Shown piece after piece: positions 9,801 to 17,106 of a DNA stretch of 33,383 nucleotides (positions within the stretch are counted from its first letter, which is position 1; each line of letters begins with the position of its first letter). A program made the position numbers and the translations under genes. This DNA is from Bacilli bacterium. GTDB taxonomy: Bacteria; Bacillota_I; Bacilli_A; Izemoplasmatales; Hujiaoplasmataceae. The DNA lies in the NCBI GenBank assembly GCA_016935815.1, contig JAFGQH010000020.1, positions 1 to 33,383 of the forward strand, in the 5' to 3' direction. The notes under the pieces are model-generated. The model was not told the origin of the DNA and made no database searches. It saw only the letters and a list, made by a program, of their open reading frames with translations.

Positions 9801-9987
9801 TCATTTCAAACGCTGCTGCATTGGTAAACGTCAGGATGATCATCTCATCGATATGAACGCCTTCTTGCAAGAGACGAATGACGCGTTCTTTCAAGACCCC
9901 GGTTTTCCCGGAGCCGGCTCCTGCACTGACTAGGATATTGCCGCCACGTTTGGTAATCGCTTTTAATTGGGAGTCTGTGAATCTCAT
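6805..9987 (-). CDS. addA: ATP-dependent helicase/nuclease subunit A (AddA/RexA)
   Basis: 1060-residue UvrD-type helicase fused to a RecB-family nuclease; together with AddB it resects double-strand breaks for RecA-dependent repair. Visible motifs: Walker A SAGAGSGKT at 21-29, motif Ia TFTNAAAFEM near 53-62, Walker B MIDEYQDTND at 372-381, motif III VGDIKQSIYGFRGA near 398-411, motif V MHKSKGLQFPIVY, motif VI LLYVAFTRAKENL, and a C-terminal PD-(D/E)xK nuclease with GIID (998-1001) and D1014-Y-K1016 in IILDYKTK. It is somewhat shorter than the usual 1200 or so residues, but every catalytic motif is present, so both helicase and nuclease activities are expected. The ATG (9985-9987) overlaps the addB TGA stop in an ATGA arrangement, giving translational coupling. 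Gene order addB-addA is standard in Bacillota. Confidence 0.96.
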   Translation of the reverse strand: MRFTDSQLKAITKRGGNILVSAGAGSGKTGVLKERVIRLLQEGVHIDEMIILTFTNAAAFEMKSRILQAIQKDPTLLSEQKRINRAIISTFDAFCLRLVKQYHYLLDLPKDITISDKLMLEHLEQEMIEEVIKEHYLENNDQFNQLVLTLFQKGDSLLRDSVKELAHTILKEPNPMEYENTFEIKYWSDNLIDSWFHEFEDFLLALVKDSLHSYEAMKQTLESCDNEKILLFLSNLETNTRPIYQATSFDELAIALQAMSLPRKPSLKDDDAYKEVLGEAYDLVREPLKDSFKLMESIQAFTKAEVINHHKSTKWMSMILVKLASEVVKRFDQEKKNRQIFTYSDIMELATDLLKSHPDIANEYKQKIKEIMIDEYQDTNDLQEDFIGLIANDNLFMVGDIKQSIYGFRGANPKNFMRRYMEYRDHKGGTAIDLRENFRSREQILRDINLSFFETMSETIGGIDYQDGQSLIYGLTDFNHEIKEQRYGIEVISYDLEQEKIENPDTDRTLIEVEALVNDIQKRISNNYQIHVKNETFRSLQYSDIAILIDRATDFERISKYLSKHNIPVNLYSDEPFIDSPEMLFLASYLSFLRCIKDSDYAITHWKTSFYSIARSFVFQYQDEDIIRLLNQNNASLFDLKNHPVFKELFDQASRLAYDSNHLPVADLIPKIYRSLHLFEALKYLDNPGKKEEKLDYFAMNLNNFKQFDFNDLITYLEWLDSNPDWDIEYSKTKTNVDAVKLMTMHKSKGLQFPIVYIMGLNKKFNMEENRSFFIFDKQFGIISNAVDGGYYPTFLRSLYLNKVKQEMISERIRLLYVAFTRAKENLILFQDHSKLKPKQEQLSEQGYLADKVRLSYTSYQDLLANTLLREYDNRYPMEKVEQNPRGDEEVQNVTPMTFKNFHFEKQTIQTSRYSKTSTEKLKDETKRALEYGNQLHKALEQIDFSDFEQSLKSIEENHLQDSLRYLATTEVLDLNALIHAYKEFEFIQERNGEFKHGIIDLLLEYPDKFIILDYKTKDIEEDAYVKQLTGYRDYIASKTTRPVECYLYSLVDRILKRIL

Positions 9988-12251
9988 TCTTCCACACCTC
10001 CCAGATTATGATTTTTGTTGTAACAGATGGAACGGAATTCGCAGTATTCGCAAGAAATGGAATCCTTCTTCTTGCCATAAGTCGGAAGCGGATTGATTGC
10101 GAATTTTCCTGATCGCAAGTTTTCGATCATCTCACTGATTTGCGATTCCATCATACCTTTCATTTGCATCAGTTCTTGTTCCTGATAGACTTTGGAGTTT
10201 TTACTGAAGCTGTTATCTTTGTTCAAAGAAACCGAACGAATATGGGACAGATCCTCATCAAATGCCAATATTTTGGCAGGGCTGTCGATCGAGATTCCCT
10301 TCATCTGGAAAGAGTTTGTGATAGCCTTTGGCTCTTTTTTATACCGACCGATACTAGTCGTCTGATAATAGATACCTGTTGGTTTGGAATTTGGATGCAA
10401 GGTCATGAAAGCAAAGAGATAAAGCGGTAGTTGTAACATCCTACCAGCCTGGAATTCTTCCAGTTTAAACTCTTTGTCGCTCATCTTGTAATCGACCAAG
10501 ACAAAATAACTTTTGTCCTTGGTTGTCGGAAAAATCATCGCTTTGTCGATAGTCCCCGTGATGAAGAAATCTTGATATGGTATCTTGAATTCGATTTCGG
10601 TTTCGATTTGATTGTATTTGGTCTGTTTATGAAACTCCACCAGTATCGGTAATACTTGACGCAATTCCTGAAGTAACGCTTTTCGATATAGGGGTTCTTT
10701 ATAGGATTCTGTTTCGGGAAAATCAAATTCGTTCATGACGATATCTTCCAAATCGAAATCCTCGCTCTTGAGAGTTTGTTCGAAGACCTTGTGTGTCAAG
10801 GTTCCCAATACCTGATTGGCAGTCGGTTCCGACGTTCCCAATTTCAACAGGTATTTGAGAAGGTATTGAAATTGACATAGGTGATAACTCTCTATTTTCG
10901 CCCCCGTCAAGGTATTGTGTTTTTTCAAGAGGTCTTGCAAATCGTAGGGGTAAATACCGGTAAAAGCATGATCATGGATTCGGTATTCTTTCCCATAGGT
11001 GGCTTCCAACAGGTCAAAGTCATTGCGTTTTAGGTAATAGGTATTGTAATCGTATTTCGCTTTGGCGTGCTCCAAGCCACCAAGCGTGTTTAAATAAGAA
11101 TCCCCAGTCATTCTGAACTCATATGTCTTGCGTGTGATCGGGCGATTGGGAAGCAAGTCAGATGCGATATGCTCGTGATCGGAATATTCGGAAAAGAATA
11201 AAGTCAAATGCGTGACTGTGTCCAAAAATCTCTGTCTCTTCGCTTCTTTGTATTGATTGATGTCATCCAAAGATGGATAACCGATTTCTTCAAGTTCGGT
11301 TTCATTCAAATAAGACGTATTTGTCAGATAATCGACAAACCCGTCCAAACGATAATTCATGACAAGAATCTGTTTCTTGGTGTCATATCGCAAGTCATCC
11401 ATTGATAGAAATTGAATGCAGTTTGTATCATGTGGCTCTTTCAAATTTGATTCCTTCAAAAGCGATGCAAAGATATCTGGATGATTCCTCAAATCCTGAT
11501 CCATATAGCTATTTAATATTTGCAATACCGAATCTCTCAAATCCTCCTGCAAGGTTTCTATTTCATCGAGAATCTCTGCGAACGAAATAGTACCCAGTTT
11601 TCTTAAAATCGACAATACTTCGGGATGTTCGGATAGAGAGCGAGGATGATTGGACTGATATGGAATGTTGCTATCGGTCAACCATTTATCCAAATGATAA
11701 AGATCTTGCTTTGTTGCATTCAACACCACGATATCATTGATATCGATGTCTTGTTCCAACAAAGAGACGATGGTTTGATATACTGCATACGCTGCTTCCA
11801 AATCATTCTTGGCTTCTACTATCGTAACCGAATTATCGCTTTTATGATCCAATTCGTAAGTCGTAGCTTTCTCTAGTAAATGACCAGGACTTGGCATGAA
11901 ATCGACTGTATATACCGTTCGCTTTCCAAAAACAGACGAATGCAGTGGTTGATAGATTTTTGAATCGATCAAATCATGTTTTACTTTGGTCAGTTCATTC
12001 AATCTTTGCGATTGATAGGTTCGATTGACATCAAGATAATCCCAATAAGGGATCATCTGTTTGGAGTGATCCATGGAATATCCATAGCGTTCTTTCATCC
12101 AAAACAAATAACGATTGCTAAGACTACCGAACAAGTGTGTTGGATCCAAATACACCACATCGAAAAAGAGCGACTTGTCACTCCACTCTTTCAAGAGATC
12201 CGATTTTGCCTGATGATCACACAAAAATATGGCTTGTTTATCTATCTCCAA
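9984..12251 (-). CDS. addB: AddB/RexB-type subunit of the AddAB helicase-nuclease, compact form
   Basis: 755 residues, against roughly 1150 in Bacillus AddB. The C-terminal half holds a RecB-family nuclease with D569 (GTIDKAM), D587-Y-K589 (LVDYKMSD) and Q607, surrounded by the AddB-type 4Fe-4S ligands C459 (YHLCQFQY) and C734, C737, C743 (CEYCEFRSIC). That iron staple identifies the protein. The N-terminal half aligns in style with the inactivated helicase fold but has no Walker A motif; the first 20 residues contain no GxGKT, as in streptococcal/lactococcal RexB. It is likely structural for recognition-sequence scanning, while AddA drives translocation. Translation starts at TTG (12249-12251), preceded by an AAGGAAG site and a promoter. 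The last bases overlap addA. Confidence 0.92.
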   Translation of the reverse strand: MEIDKQAIFLCDHQAKSDLLKEWSDKSLFFDVVYLDPTHLFGSLSNRYLFWMKERYGYSMDHSKQMIPYWDYLDVNRTYQSQRLNELTKVKHDLIDSKIYQPLHSSVFGKRTVYTVDFMPSPGHLLEKATTYELDHKSDNSVTIVEAKNDLEAAYAVYQTIVSLLEQDIDINDIVVLNATKQDLYHLDKWLTDSNIPYQSNHPRSLSEHPEVLSILRKLGTISFAEILDEIETLQEDLRDSVLQILNSYMDQDLRNHPDIFASLLKESNLKEPHDTNCIQFLSMDDLRYDTKKQILVMNYRLDGFVDYLTNTSYLNETELEEIGYPSLDDINQYKEAKRQRFLDTVTHLTLFFSEYSDHEHIASDLLPNRPITRKTYEFRMTGDSYLNTLGGLEHAKAKYDYNTYYLKRNDFDLLEATYGKEYRIHDHAFTGIYPYDLQDLLKKHNTLTGAKIESYHLCQFQYLLKYLLKLGTSEPTANQVLGTLTHKVFEQTLKSEDFDLEDIVMNEFDFPETESYKEPLYRKALLQELRQVLPILVEFHKQTKYNQIETEIEFKIPYQDFFITGTIDKAMIFPTTKDKSYFVLVDYKMSDKEFKLEEFQAGRMLQLPLYLFAFMTLHPNSKPTGIYYQTTSIGRYKKEPKAITNSFQMKGISIDSPAKILAFDEDLSHIRSVSLNKDNSFSKNSKVYQEQELMQMKGMMESQISEMIENLRSGKFAINPLPTYGKKKDSISCEYCEFRSICYNKNHNLGGVEE

Positions 12252-12284
12252 ACGATCTTTCTTCCTTTCGCTGTTTTGTTATAT

Positions 12285-12313
12285 ATTATAACATAATATA
12301 GAACTTATGTAAT
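12285..12313 (-). promoter_or_regulatory. Promoter of addBA
   Basis: Minus-strand extended -10: TG, one base, then TATAAT (12285-12290). The -35 region (12308-12313, ATTACA) is weak. It lies about 34 bases before the TTG start of addB. Confidence 0.5.
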
Positions 12314-12319
12314 GCGGAT

Positions 12320-12347
12320 AAAAAAAGAAACTCTCAAATTGAGAGTT
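12320..12347 (-). terminator. Intrinsic terminator after hsp20
   Basis: Perfect nine-base arms AACTCTCAA / TTGAGAGTT (12329-12347) followed on the minus strand by a T-rich tail (A-run 12320-12326 on plus). It separates hsp20 from addBA. Confidence 0.8.
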
Positions 12348-12352
12348 CTCTT

Positions 12353-12775
12353 TTAATCGATGGAAATATACTTGGTTTCTTTCTTGTTGGTTCCCTCTTT
12401 TGGAATGAACAAGTTCAAGATTCCCTTCTCGTATTTCGCTTTGATATCTTCTTCTTGGATGTCATCGCCGACATAGAAACTTCTAGCGCAAGTCCCGGTG
12501 AAACGTTCGCGTCTGACATAGTGTTTGGTTTCTTCTTCTTTGACTTCGTCTTTTTTCGCTTCGATGGTGAGATATCCCTTATCCAAAGTGATCTTGATAT
12601 CGTCTTTTCCAAATCCTGGGACGTCGACACGAAGTTCGTATCCTTCATCGGATTCCAGAATATCGGTCTTTAGGCTGGAAGCCGATGCTCTGCGTGAATT
12701 GGTAGATGTGAAGAAGTCATCAAAGATATCATTAAAGAATGGGAACGTGTTGTTGGTTTTTACTAATTTTGTCAT
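12353..12775 (-). CDS. hsp20: Small heat shock protein, Hsp20/alpha-crystallin family
   Basis: 140-residue ATP-independent holdase chaperone. A phenylalanine-rich N-terminal arm (TFPFFNDIFDDFF) is followed by the alpha-crystallin domain (about residues 36-125), with GYELRVDVPGFGKDDIKI near its beginning and the family signature AKYEKGILNLFIPK near its end, then a short C-terminal tail. Of two nearby ATGs, the one at 12773-12775 stands seven bases after GGAGG, while the one at 12779-12781 abuts it; I use the former. The upstream region carries a consensus-like promoter flanked by two CIRCE operators, so the gene is expected to be repressed by HrcA and induced by heat or protein-folding stress. 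hrcA itself is not in the window. It is monocistronic, with its own terminator. Confidence 0.96.
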   Translation of the reverse strand: MTKLVKTNNTFPFFNDIFDDFFTSTNSRRASASSLKTDILESDEGYELRVDVPGFGKDDIKITLDKGYLTIEAKKDEVKEEETKHYVRRERFTGTCARSFYVGDDIQEEDIKAKYEKGILNLFIPKEGTNKKETKYISID

Positions 12776-12802
12776 AACCATACCTCCTATAAAATGTGGT
12801 AT

Positions 12803-12829
12803 TTAGCACTCTACACTTCCGAGTGACAA
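12803..12829. promoter_or_regulatory. CIRCE operator, promoter-proximal downstream copy
   Basis: TTAGCACTC, nine bases, GAGTGACAA. The left arm is an exact CIRCE half-site and the right arm differs from GAGTGCTAA at two positions. It covers the expected transcript start and leader of hsp20. HrcA is the known CIRCE repressor. Confidence 0.85.
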
Positions 12830-12833
12830 CTTT

Positions 12834-12861
12834 ATTATAGCACATATTTTAGCAGTGTCAA
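12834..12861 (-). promoter_or_regulatory. hsp20 promoter
   Basis: Minus-strand -35 TTGACA (12856-12861), 16-base spacer, -10 TATAAT (12834-12839); both hexamers match the consensus. The -35 falls inside the upstream CIRCE element and the -10 lies between the two operators. Confidence 0.85.
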
Positions 12862-12875
12862 GTATTGAGTGCTAA
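12849..12875. promoter_or_regulatory. CIRCE operator, upstream copy
   Basis: TTAGCAGTG, nine bases, GAGTGCTAA. The right arm is exact and the left differs from TTAGCACTC at two positions. Its centre is 46 bases from that of the other copy, and it covers the -35 hexamer. Confidence 0.82.
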
Positions 12876-12905
12876 TTATTTTGTGAATTTTTTGTGAAGA
12901 ATAAT

Positions 12906-12930
12906 AAAAGCCCTATAAATAGGGCTTTTT
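12906..12930 (-). terminator. Terminator of the nifS-trx-ccdA operon
   Basis: Stem GCCCT / AGGGC (12910-12914 with 12921-12925), extended by A-T pairs, with T-runs on both sides; a T-rich tail follows on the minus strand. Confidence 0.75.
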
Positions 12931-12950
12931 ATTTGTATAAAATCGATTTA

Positions 12951-14144
12951 TTAGAAGTTGAACATAATGATATTTGGGAAGAATATCAATAGAAAACCAA
13001 TCAATAACATGATAATTCCCCCGATCACACTAGACCATTTAGAGTACTTGTTGGAGACTCCTGTCACCTTCATCGTAATCATCGCGATAATAAAAATCGC
13101 CAAGTCATCGATAAGGAAGAAAAAGACATAGATGCCAATATACATCAAGTATGTACCCATACCCAGATTGTTATAGGCAAGAATCTGTGTAAACAATAAC
13201 GGGAGTCCCGCTGAACATGCAAGTTCGATCAGATTGACCGTGATCGCCAACACGACGACTCCGACGAGTGCAAGCCAAAGACTTTGTTTCTTAACGATGT
13301 TTTTGATCTGTTCGATAATCTTTTGCCGTCTCGTTTGATCCGTCACTTCGCAACCAACATCCTGTTTCCGGTTCTTGAAATACTGATAGATGTGATACCC
13401 CCCAAATCCAAGGGCAAACGCTCCGATCAAGTAACGAATCCATAACACTGCAGTCAAACTGACCGCGAGTTGTAGCCAAGAAACCATGATCAAAAAGTAC
13501 AGTAAAGCGGATGTGAACAAGAAGGTGAACCCGATGATCCACATGCGTTTCCGATCATTGTAATTGATCAGCATCGTGATCAAGAAAATCAAAACCCACA
13601 TCGCACATGGATTGAATCCGTCCACAAGTCCCAATACAACAGCTGATAACAACAGACTTAGGGATTCGAGTTCGACTTCACCGATCAGTGGTAACACGAC
13701 CACAGATCTTTCCAAGGTATCGAAATCCCCAATCGAAACAGTTTCGCCATTGATTACTTTGTTGACGATATCGGTGCGGTAATGATTCGCCGTATAGCGG
13801 TCGATCGTCGCCTGGATATCATAAGTTGTTTGGGTATTGTATCCAACAAAGGATAATCCTCCGATCGCCACAAATGGCACTTCTGCTTTTTGATTGAAGG
13901 TCAAGGCTACGGCTTCCAATAAATCCGCGTTGTCTTGATCGCTGATTTCATAATAGATGATGTTGATGTTGTCATATTCTTCTTCCAGACTTTGGAAGAA
14001 CGTATCCATGTCCTTGCAGTGAAGACAGTATTGACTATGGAAGAAATGGATATCGATGGTTTCCTCAGCGTGAACCGTTTGGAAAAAGGGACTGATTAAG
14101 AGTCCCAATATCAATATCCACACTATATTTCTAATTCGTTTCAT
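12951..14144 (-). CDS. Secreted thioredoxin-like domain fused to CcdA/DsbD-type transmembrane electron carrier
   Basis: 397 residues. Residues 1-26 form a signal peptide ending in VHA, followed by a thioredoxin/glutaredoxin-fold domain (about 28-115) with the redox pair C40-L-H-C43 in SQYCLHCKDM, placed outside the membrane. The remainder (about 150-397) is a six-to-eight-helix CcdA/DsbD-beta-like domain with the two membrane cysteines in their usual contexts: C180 in GFNPCAMW and C310 in ELACSAGLP. The family passes electrons from cytoplasmic thioredoxin through the membrane cysteines to extracytoplasmic thiol proteins; here donor and acceptor modules are adjacent or fused. The gene overlaps the end of the small thioredoxin gene by 14 bases, and a GAGGAG site precedes the ATG. 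No cytochrome c genes are nearby, so a general extracellular disulfide-reducing role is more likely than haem attachment. Confidence 0.9.
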   Translation of the reverse strand: MKRIRNIVWILILGLLISPFFQTVHAEETIDIHFFHSQYCLHCKDMDTFFQSLEEEYDNINIIYYEISDQDNADLLEAVALTFNQKAEVPFVAIGGLSFVGYNTQTTYDIQATIDRYTANHYRTDIVNKVINGETVSIGDFDTLERSVVVLPLIGEVELESLSLLLSAVVLGLVDGFNPCAMWVLIFLITMLINYNDRKRMWIIGFTFLFTSALLYFLIMVSWLQLAVSLTAVLWIRYLIGAFALGFGGYHIYQYFKNRKQDVGCEVTDQTRRQKIIEQIKNIVKKQSLWLALVGVVVLAITVNLIELACSAGLPLLFTQILAYNNLGMGTYLMYIGIYVFFFLIDDLAIFIIAMITMKVTGVSNKYSKWSSVIGGIIMLLIGFLLIFFPNIIMFNF

Positions 14145-14400
14145 GCAGCTCCTCTAGTATCTGGAACAGATTCGTTTTCGATTTTTCACCGACGATCCTC
14201 TTGACCTCGATATTGTCTTTGAAAACGATCAGTTCTGGCAATATTTTGCCGATGTTGTATTGTTCGATTGCTTGGGTATCCATATCGAAATCATAATCGA
14301 TGATCTCAATGTCGGAATATTCAGCAAACACTTGTTTCCATACTTTCTTCATCGCCAAGCAACTCATACACCACATGGCGGTCACTCTAACGATTTTCAT
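14131..14400 (-). CDS. Small thioredoxin-family protein (CMSC active site)
   Basis: 89-residue minimal thioredoxin fold. The active site is W-C11-M-S-C14 in AMWCMSCLAMKKVW, followed by a D-x-D strand and a cis-proline-like region near ILPELIVF. There is no signal peptide, so it is cytoplasmic. It overlaps both neighbours (14 bases with the thioredoxin/CcdA gene and 14 with the cysteine desulfurase), so the three are translated as a coupled unit. The obvious partner is the downstream CcdA-type protein, to which it could donate electrons; receiving persulfide from the cysteine desulfurase is an alternative. An AGGAG site lies seven bases before the ATG. A conventional thioredoxin has CGPC, so the M-S dipeptide predicts a different redox potential. 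Confidence 0.85.
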   Translation of the reverse strand: MKIVRVTAMWCMSCLAMKKVWKQVFAEYSDIEIIDYDFDMDTQAIEQYNIGKILPELIVFKDNIEVKRIVGEKSKTNLFQILEELHETN

Positions 14401-15502
14401 TTAGTATCTCCTTGCACGCATCGATGAACTCATCGATTTCTTGTTTTTTCGTCAAATGCGACAAGGAAATACGAATACTGGTGCTCGCACGCTCATTTGA
14501 GTTTGTCACCCGTTTTACGGTGTGAGAAAAACTATTCTCGGAATTGCATGCGGTTTGTGTTGAAACATAGATTTTCCGTTTGGAAAGTTCATGATGCATG
14601 TGCTCCGCAGCCAAATCCAGGAATGAGACATTCAAGATTTGGGGAATTCCATCCTTGTAGTTGATCACACAATGTTTGATTTCTGCAAGACGATCTCTCA
14701 AATACTCATTCAAACCTTTGATATGCTCGATCTTCTTGTTGAAGTCTTTATAGGCAAAGCGTAATGCAACAGCCAAACTGTTCATCAGCGGTGCCGGCGG
14801 TGTTCCACCGCGAAAGAAACTATTGGATTTTCCACCGTGAATGACTGGTTCTAAATTGATTGAAGTTTTACGGAGCAACGCTCCGATCCCTTTCAAACCA
14901 TAAATTTTATGGGCGGACAACGTGACCAAATCAAGGCCTTTAAGGTCGATGGCAAGTTTCCCGATTGCTTGTGTCATATCCGAATGGAAAACGACATGCT
15001 CATGTTCCGATAAGATCTCTTTGATGGTCTCGAAGTCTTGGACGATTCCGAGTTCGGAATTGACCATGGCGATCGATACCAAAATCGTATCGCTTCTGAG
15101 TAAGTTTCGAAGTTCATTCAAATCGACAAGCCCTTGCTTATTCGTATCCAAAACATCGATCTCATAGCCATTCTTAGCCAAATAATTCAAAACAGTCGTG
15201 ACAGAGGAATGTTCATAAGGTGAAGTGATAATATGTTTGCCTTTGTCTTGATTGGCAAGAGCATAGCCTTTTAAAGCGAGATTGTTCGCCTCTGTTGCCC
15301 CGGAGGTGTAAATCACTTCATAGTTCTCTGCTCTTAGGATCTCTTTGATTTCCTTCGATGCTTTTTCGATCTGATGTTTTGCTAAAATCCCCAACTCATG
15401 GTTGGAATTGGGATTTCCGAAATACTCTTGATTGAAGATTTGATAGGCTTCGAGCACACGCGAATCTGGCGGAGTCGTAGCGGAATAATCGAGATAAATC
15501 AT
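14387..15502 (-). CDS. Cysteine desulfurase, NifS/IscS family
   Basis: 371-residue PLP enzyme that removes sulfur from cysteine as a protein-bound persulfide. The N-terminal LDYSATTPP, the SGATEANNLALKG loop, H98 in SPYEHSS, the PLP lysine K199 in LSAHKIYGLKGIGAL, the RGGTPP segment, and the catalytic C319 in STQTACNSEN are all in the expected order. The motif after the catalytic Cys is C-N-S-E-N rather than the common C-S-S-G, a variant that may alter partner choice. There is no scaffold gene (iscU/sufU) or thiI next to it; it is the first gene of an operon with a small thioredoxin and a thioredoxin-CcdA fusion, overlapping the former by 14 bases. A strong promoter and AGAGGT site precede the ATG. 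Whether it serves Fe-S assembly, tRNA thiolation or the thiol relay cannot be decided. Confidence 0.93.
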   Translation of the reverse strand: MIYLDYSATTPPDSRVLEAYQIFNQEYFGNPNSNHELGILAKHQIEKASKEIKEILRAENYEVIYTSGATEANNLALKGYALANQDKGKHIITSPYEHSSVTTVLNYLAKNGYEIDVLDTNKQGLVDLNELRNLLRSDTILVSIAMVNSELGIVQDFETIKEILSEHEHVVFHSDMTQAIGKLAIDLKGLDLVTLSAHKIYGLKGIGALLRKTSINLEPVIHGGKSNSFFRGGTPPAPLMNSLAVALRFAYKDFNKKIEHIKGLNEYLRDRLAEIKHCVINYKDGIPQILNVSFLDLAAEHMHHELSKRKIYVSTQTACNSENSFSHTVKRVTNSNERASTSIRISLSHLTKKQEIDEFIDACKEILNENR

Positions 15503-15525
15503 TATCGTACCTCTTTTATAAATGT

Positions 15526-15555
15526 ATTATAGTATAACGCAAAGCAATGTGTCAA
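15526..15555 (-). promoter_or_regulatory. Promoter of the cysteine desulfurase operon
   Basis: Minus-strand -35 TTGACA (15550-15555), 18-base spacer, -10 TATAAT (15526-15531), both consensus. Confidence 0.75.
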
Positions 15556-15588
15556 TTGATGTTACTGATTAGTTGCTGTAAGGATTGA

Positions 15589-16986
15589 TCAGTCGACAAA
15601 ATGAATTGCCAAGTGGTCAAGGCCAAGTGCGCCTTCATGGATCAACTCTGACATCGTAGGGTGTGCAAAGATGGTTTCTTGAAGCTGTTTCGCGGTTAAT
15701 TTGTTTTGGATTGCTACGGTGATCGTCGCGATCAAATGTTCCGCTTCTTTTCCGAAAATCATCCCGCCGATCAGCTGTTTGTTTTCTGGGTTGGCCAAAA
15801 GCTTGATATATCCTGCTTCGGCTTGCATGATCAATGCTTTTCCATTGGCCGAATAAGGCACTTTGATTACTTCATACGAAATCTCTTTTTCAAGGCATTG
15901 CTCTTCCGACAAACCGACTGTTGCGATTTGCGGTGATGTAAAGATAACTGCCGGAACGGCAGAGTAATCCATTTCCTTGTCATGACCCAAGATATTCTCG
16001 ACAGCGACGATTCCTTGATGGCTTGCAACATGGGCCAATTGCCAGAGATTGGTGACGTCACCGATGGCATAGATATGTTCCACATTGGTCTTAAGATGAG
16101 AATCTACCGGAATCCCTCCTCTTGTATCAAAAACAAGAGAGGTATTCTCCAATCCCAGGTTGTCTAGATTCGGTCCTCTACCGATCGCTTCCAGAATCAT
16201 ATCGCAAGCAATCGATTCTTCTTTCCCTTTACGTTCAAAGGAAACGATTGCTTGATCCCCTTGTTCTTCAATTTTCGTGACTTTGGAATTGGTCAGGATA
16301 TTCATATTGAGTTGTTTTGCATAGCGCATTAGTCTTGCCGGAAATTCTTTGTCTACGCCTGGTAATATTCTAGGTAGAAATTCAATAACGGTTACAGGTA
16401 CACCTAAACTGGCGTAGATGAATGCGAACTCCATGCCGATGATACCGCCACCGATGATTGCCAGATGCTTTGGCAATATGGTATTATCCAGTAACTTGGA
16501 TGAATCAATGACGAATTTGGAATCGATTCCCGGTATTGGTAAATGTTTGGTCTTGGATCCGGTAGCGATGATGATGTCTTTCGCAACGATTGCTAGAGGT
16601 TCTTCTCCATCCACCTTAACCGTGCTATCATCTAAAAAGGAAGCAGTACCCTGAACAATATTTACATTGTATTTTTGCAAGAGGTATTCGATTCCACTGA
16701 CCAATTTATTTTTGACTTCATTCTTATGTTCAATGATTTTTGGCAAATCCAAACTAGGGTTTTCAACAGATAACCCGATGTTTTCCAAATGCAGTAGCTC
16801 TTGATAAAGTTCTGAGGATTTCACCAAAGCCTTAGTCGGAATACAGCCGACATTCAAACAAGTCCCGCCAATTCGACTTTTATCGACCAACGTTACACCG
16901 AGTCCTTGTTTCGCTGCAAAGATCGCAGAGACATACCCTCCCGGTCCTGCACCGATAATCAGTAAATCCGTCTCTCGTTTCTCCAT
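15589..16986 (-). CDS. lpdA: Dihydrolipoamide dehydrogenase (E3-type flavoprotein disulfide reductase)
   Basis: 465-residue pyridine nucleotide-disulfide oxidoreductase that reoxidises dihydrolipoamide with NAD. Residues 12-17 GAGPGG bind FAD; the redox-active pair is C43-LNVG-C48 in GGTCLNVGCIPTKAL; a second Rossmann motif GGGIIG binds NAD; the ATGSKTK and YAIGDV segments are typical; and the C-terminal FAHPTMSE motif supplies the catalytic His (the Glu lies a few residues later in LIHEG). The start is ATG at 16984-16986, nine bases after GGAGG. An upstream in-frame TTG at 17020-17022 lies within the promoter's -10 hexamer and cannot be the start. No E1/E2 or glycine-cleavage genes adjoin it, so the complex it serves is encoded elsewhere. 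No convincing terminator follows it before the cysteine desulfurase promoter. Confidence 0.93.
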   Translation of the reverse strand: MEKRETDLLIIGAGPGGYVSAIFAAKQGLGVTLVDKSRIGGTCLNVGCIPTKALVKSSELYQELLHLENIGLSVENPSLDLPKIIEHKNEVKNKLVSGIEYLLQKYNVNIVQGTASFLDDSTVKVDGEEPLAIVAKDIIIATGSKTKHLPIPGIDSKFVIDSSKLLDNTILPKHLAIIGGGIIGMEFAFIYASLGVPVTVIEFLPRILPGVDKEFPARLMRYAKQLNMNILTNSKVTKIEEQGDQAIVSFERKGKEESIACDMILEAIGRGPNLDNLGLENTSLVFDTRGGIPVDSHLKTNVEHIYAIGDVTNLWQLAHVASHQGIVAVENILGHDKEMDYSAVPAVIFTSPQIATVGLSEEQCLEKEISYEVIKVPYSANGKALIMQAEAGYIKLLANPENKQLIGGMIFGKEAEHLIATITVAIQNKLTAKQLQETIFAHPTMSELIHEGALGLDHLAIHFVD

Positions 16987-17021
16987 AAGTTCGATCCTCC
17001 AATAATCCAGTTTTCGTAACA

Positions 17022-17050
17022 ATTATAACAGTTTTCGATTGGATTTACAA
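17022..17050 (-). promoter_or_regulatory. Promoter of lpdA
   Basis: Minus-strand -35 TTGTAA (17045-17050), 17-base spacer, -10 TATAAT (17022-17027), about 28 bases of leader before the ATG. Confidence 0.65.
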
Positions 17051-17070
17051 TTTAATCTGGAAGAACTCAT

Positions 17071-17099
17071 AAAAAGAAAAGCACCTTGTAACAAGGCGC
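17071..17099 (-). terminator. Terminator after the ABC-GntR operon
   Basis: Minus-strand stem GCGCCTTG / CAAGGTGC (17081-17099) with one G-T pair, loop TTA, followed by TTTTCTTTTT (17071-17080). Confidence 0.75.
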
Positions 17100-17106
17100 T
17101 TTCGTT

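Noticed and set aside
15564-15593. ACTGAT...ATCAGT inverted repeat after lpdA as a terminator
   Set aside because: Arms are only six bases, the loop is long and there is no T-run on either strand.
16987-17022. Upstream TTG start for lpdA
   Set aside because: The TTG lies in the -10 hexamer of the promoter and has no ribosome binding site; the ATG at 16986 has a well-placed GGAGG and starts the conserved protein.
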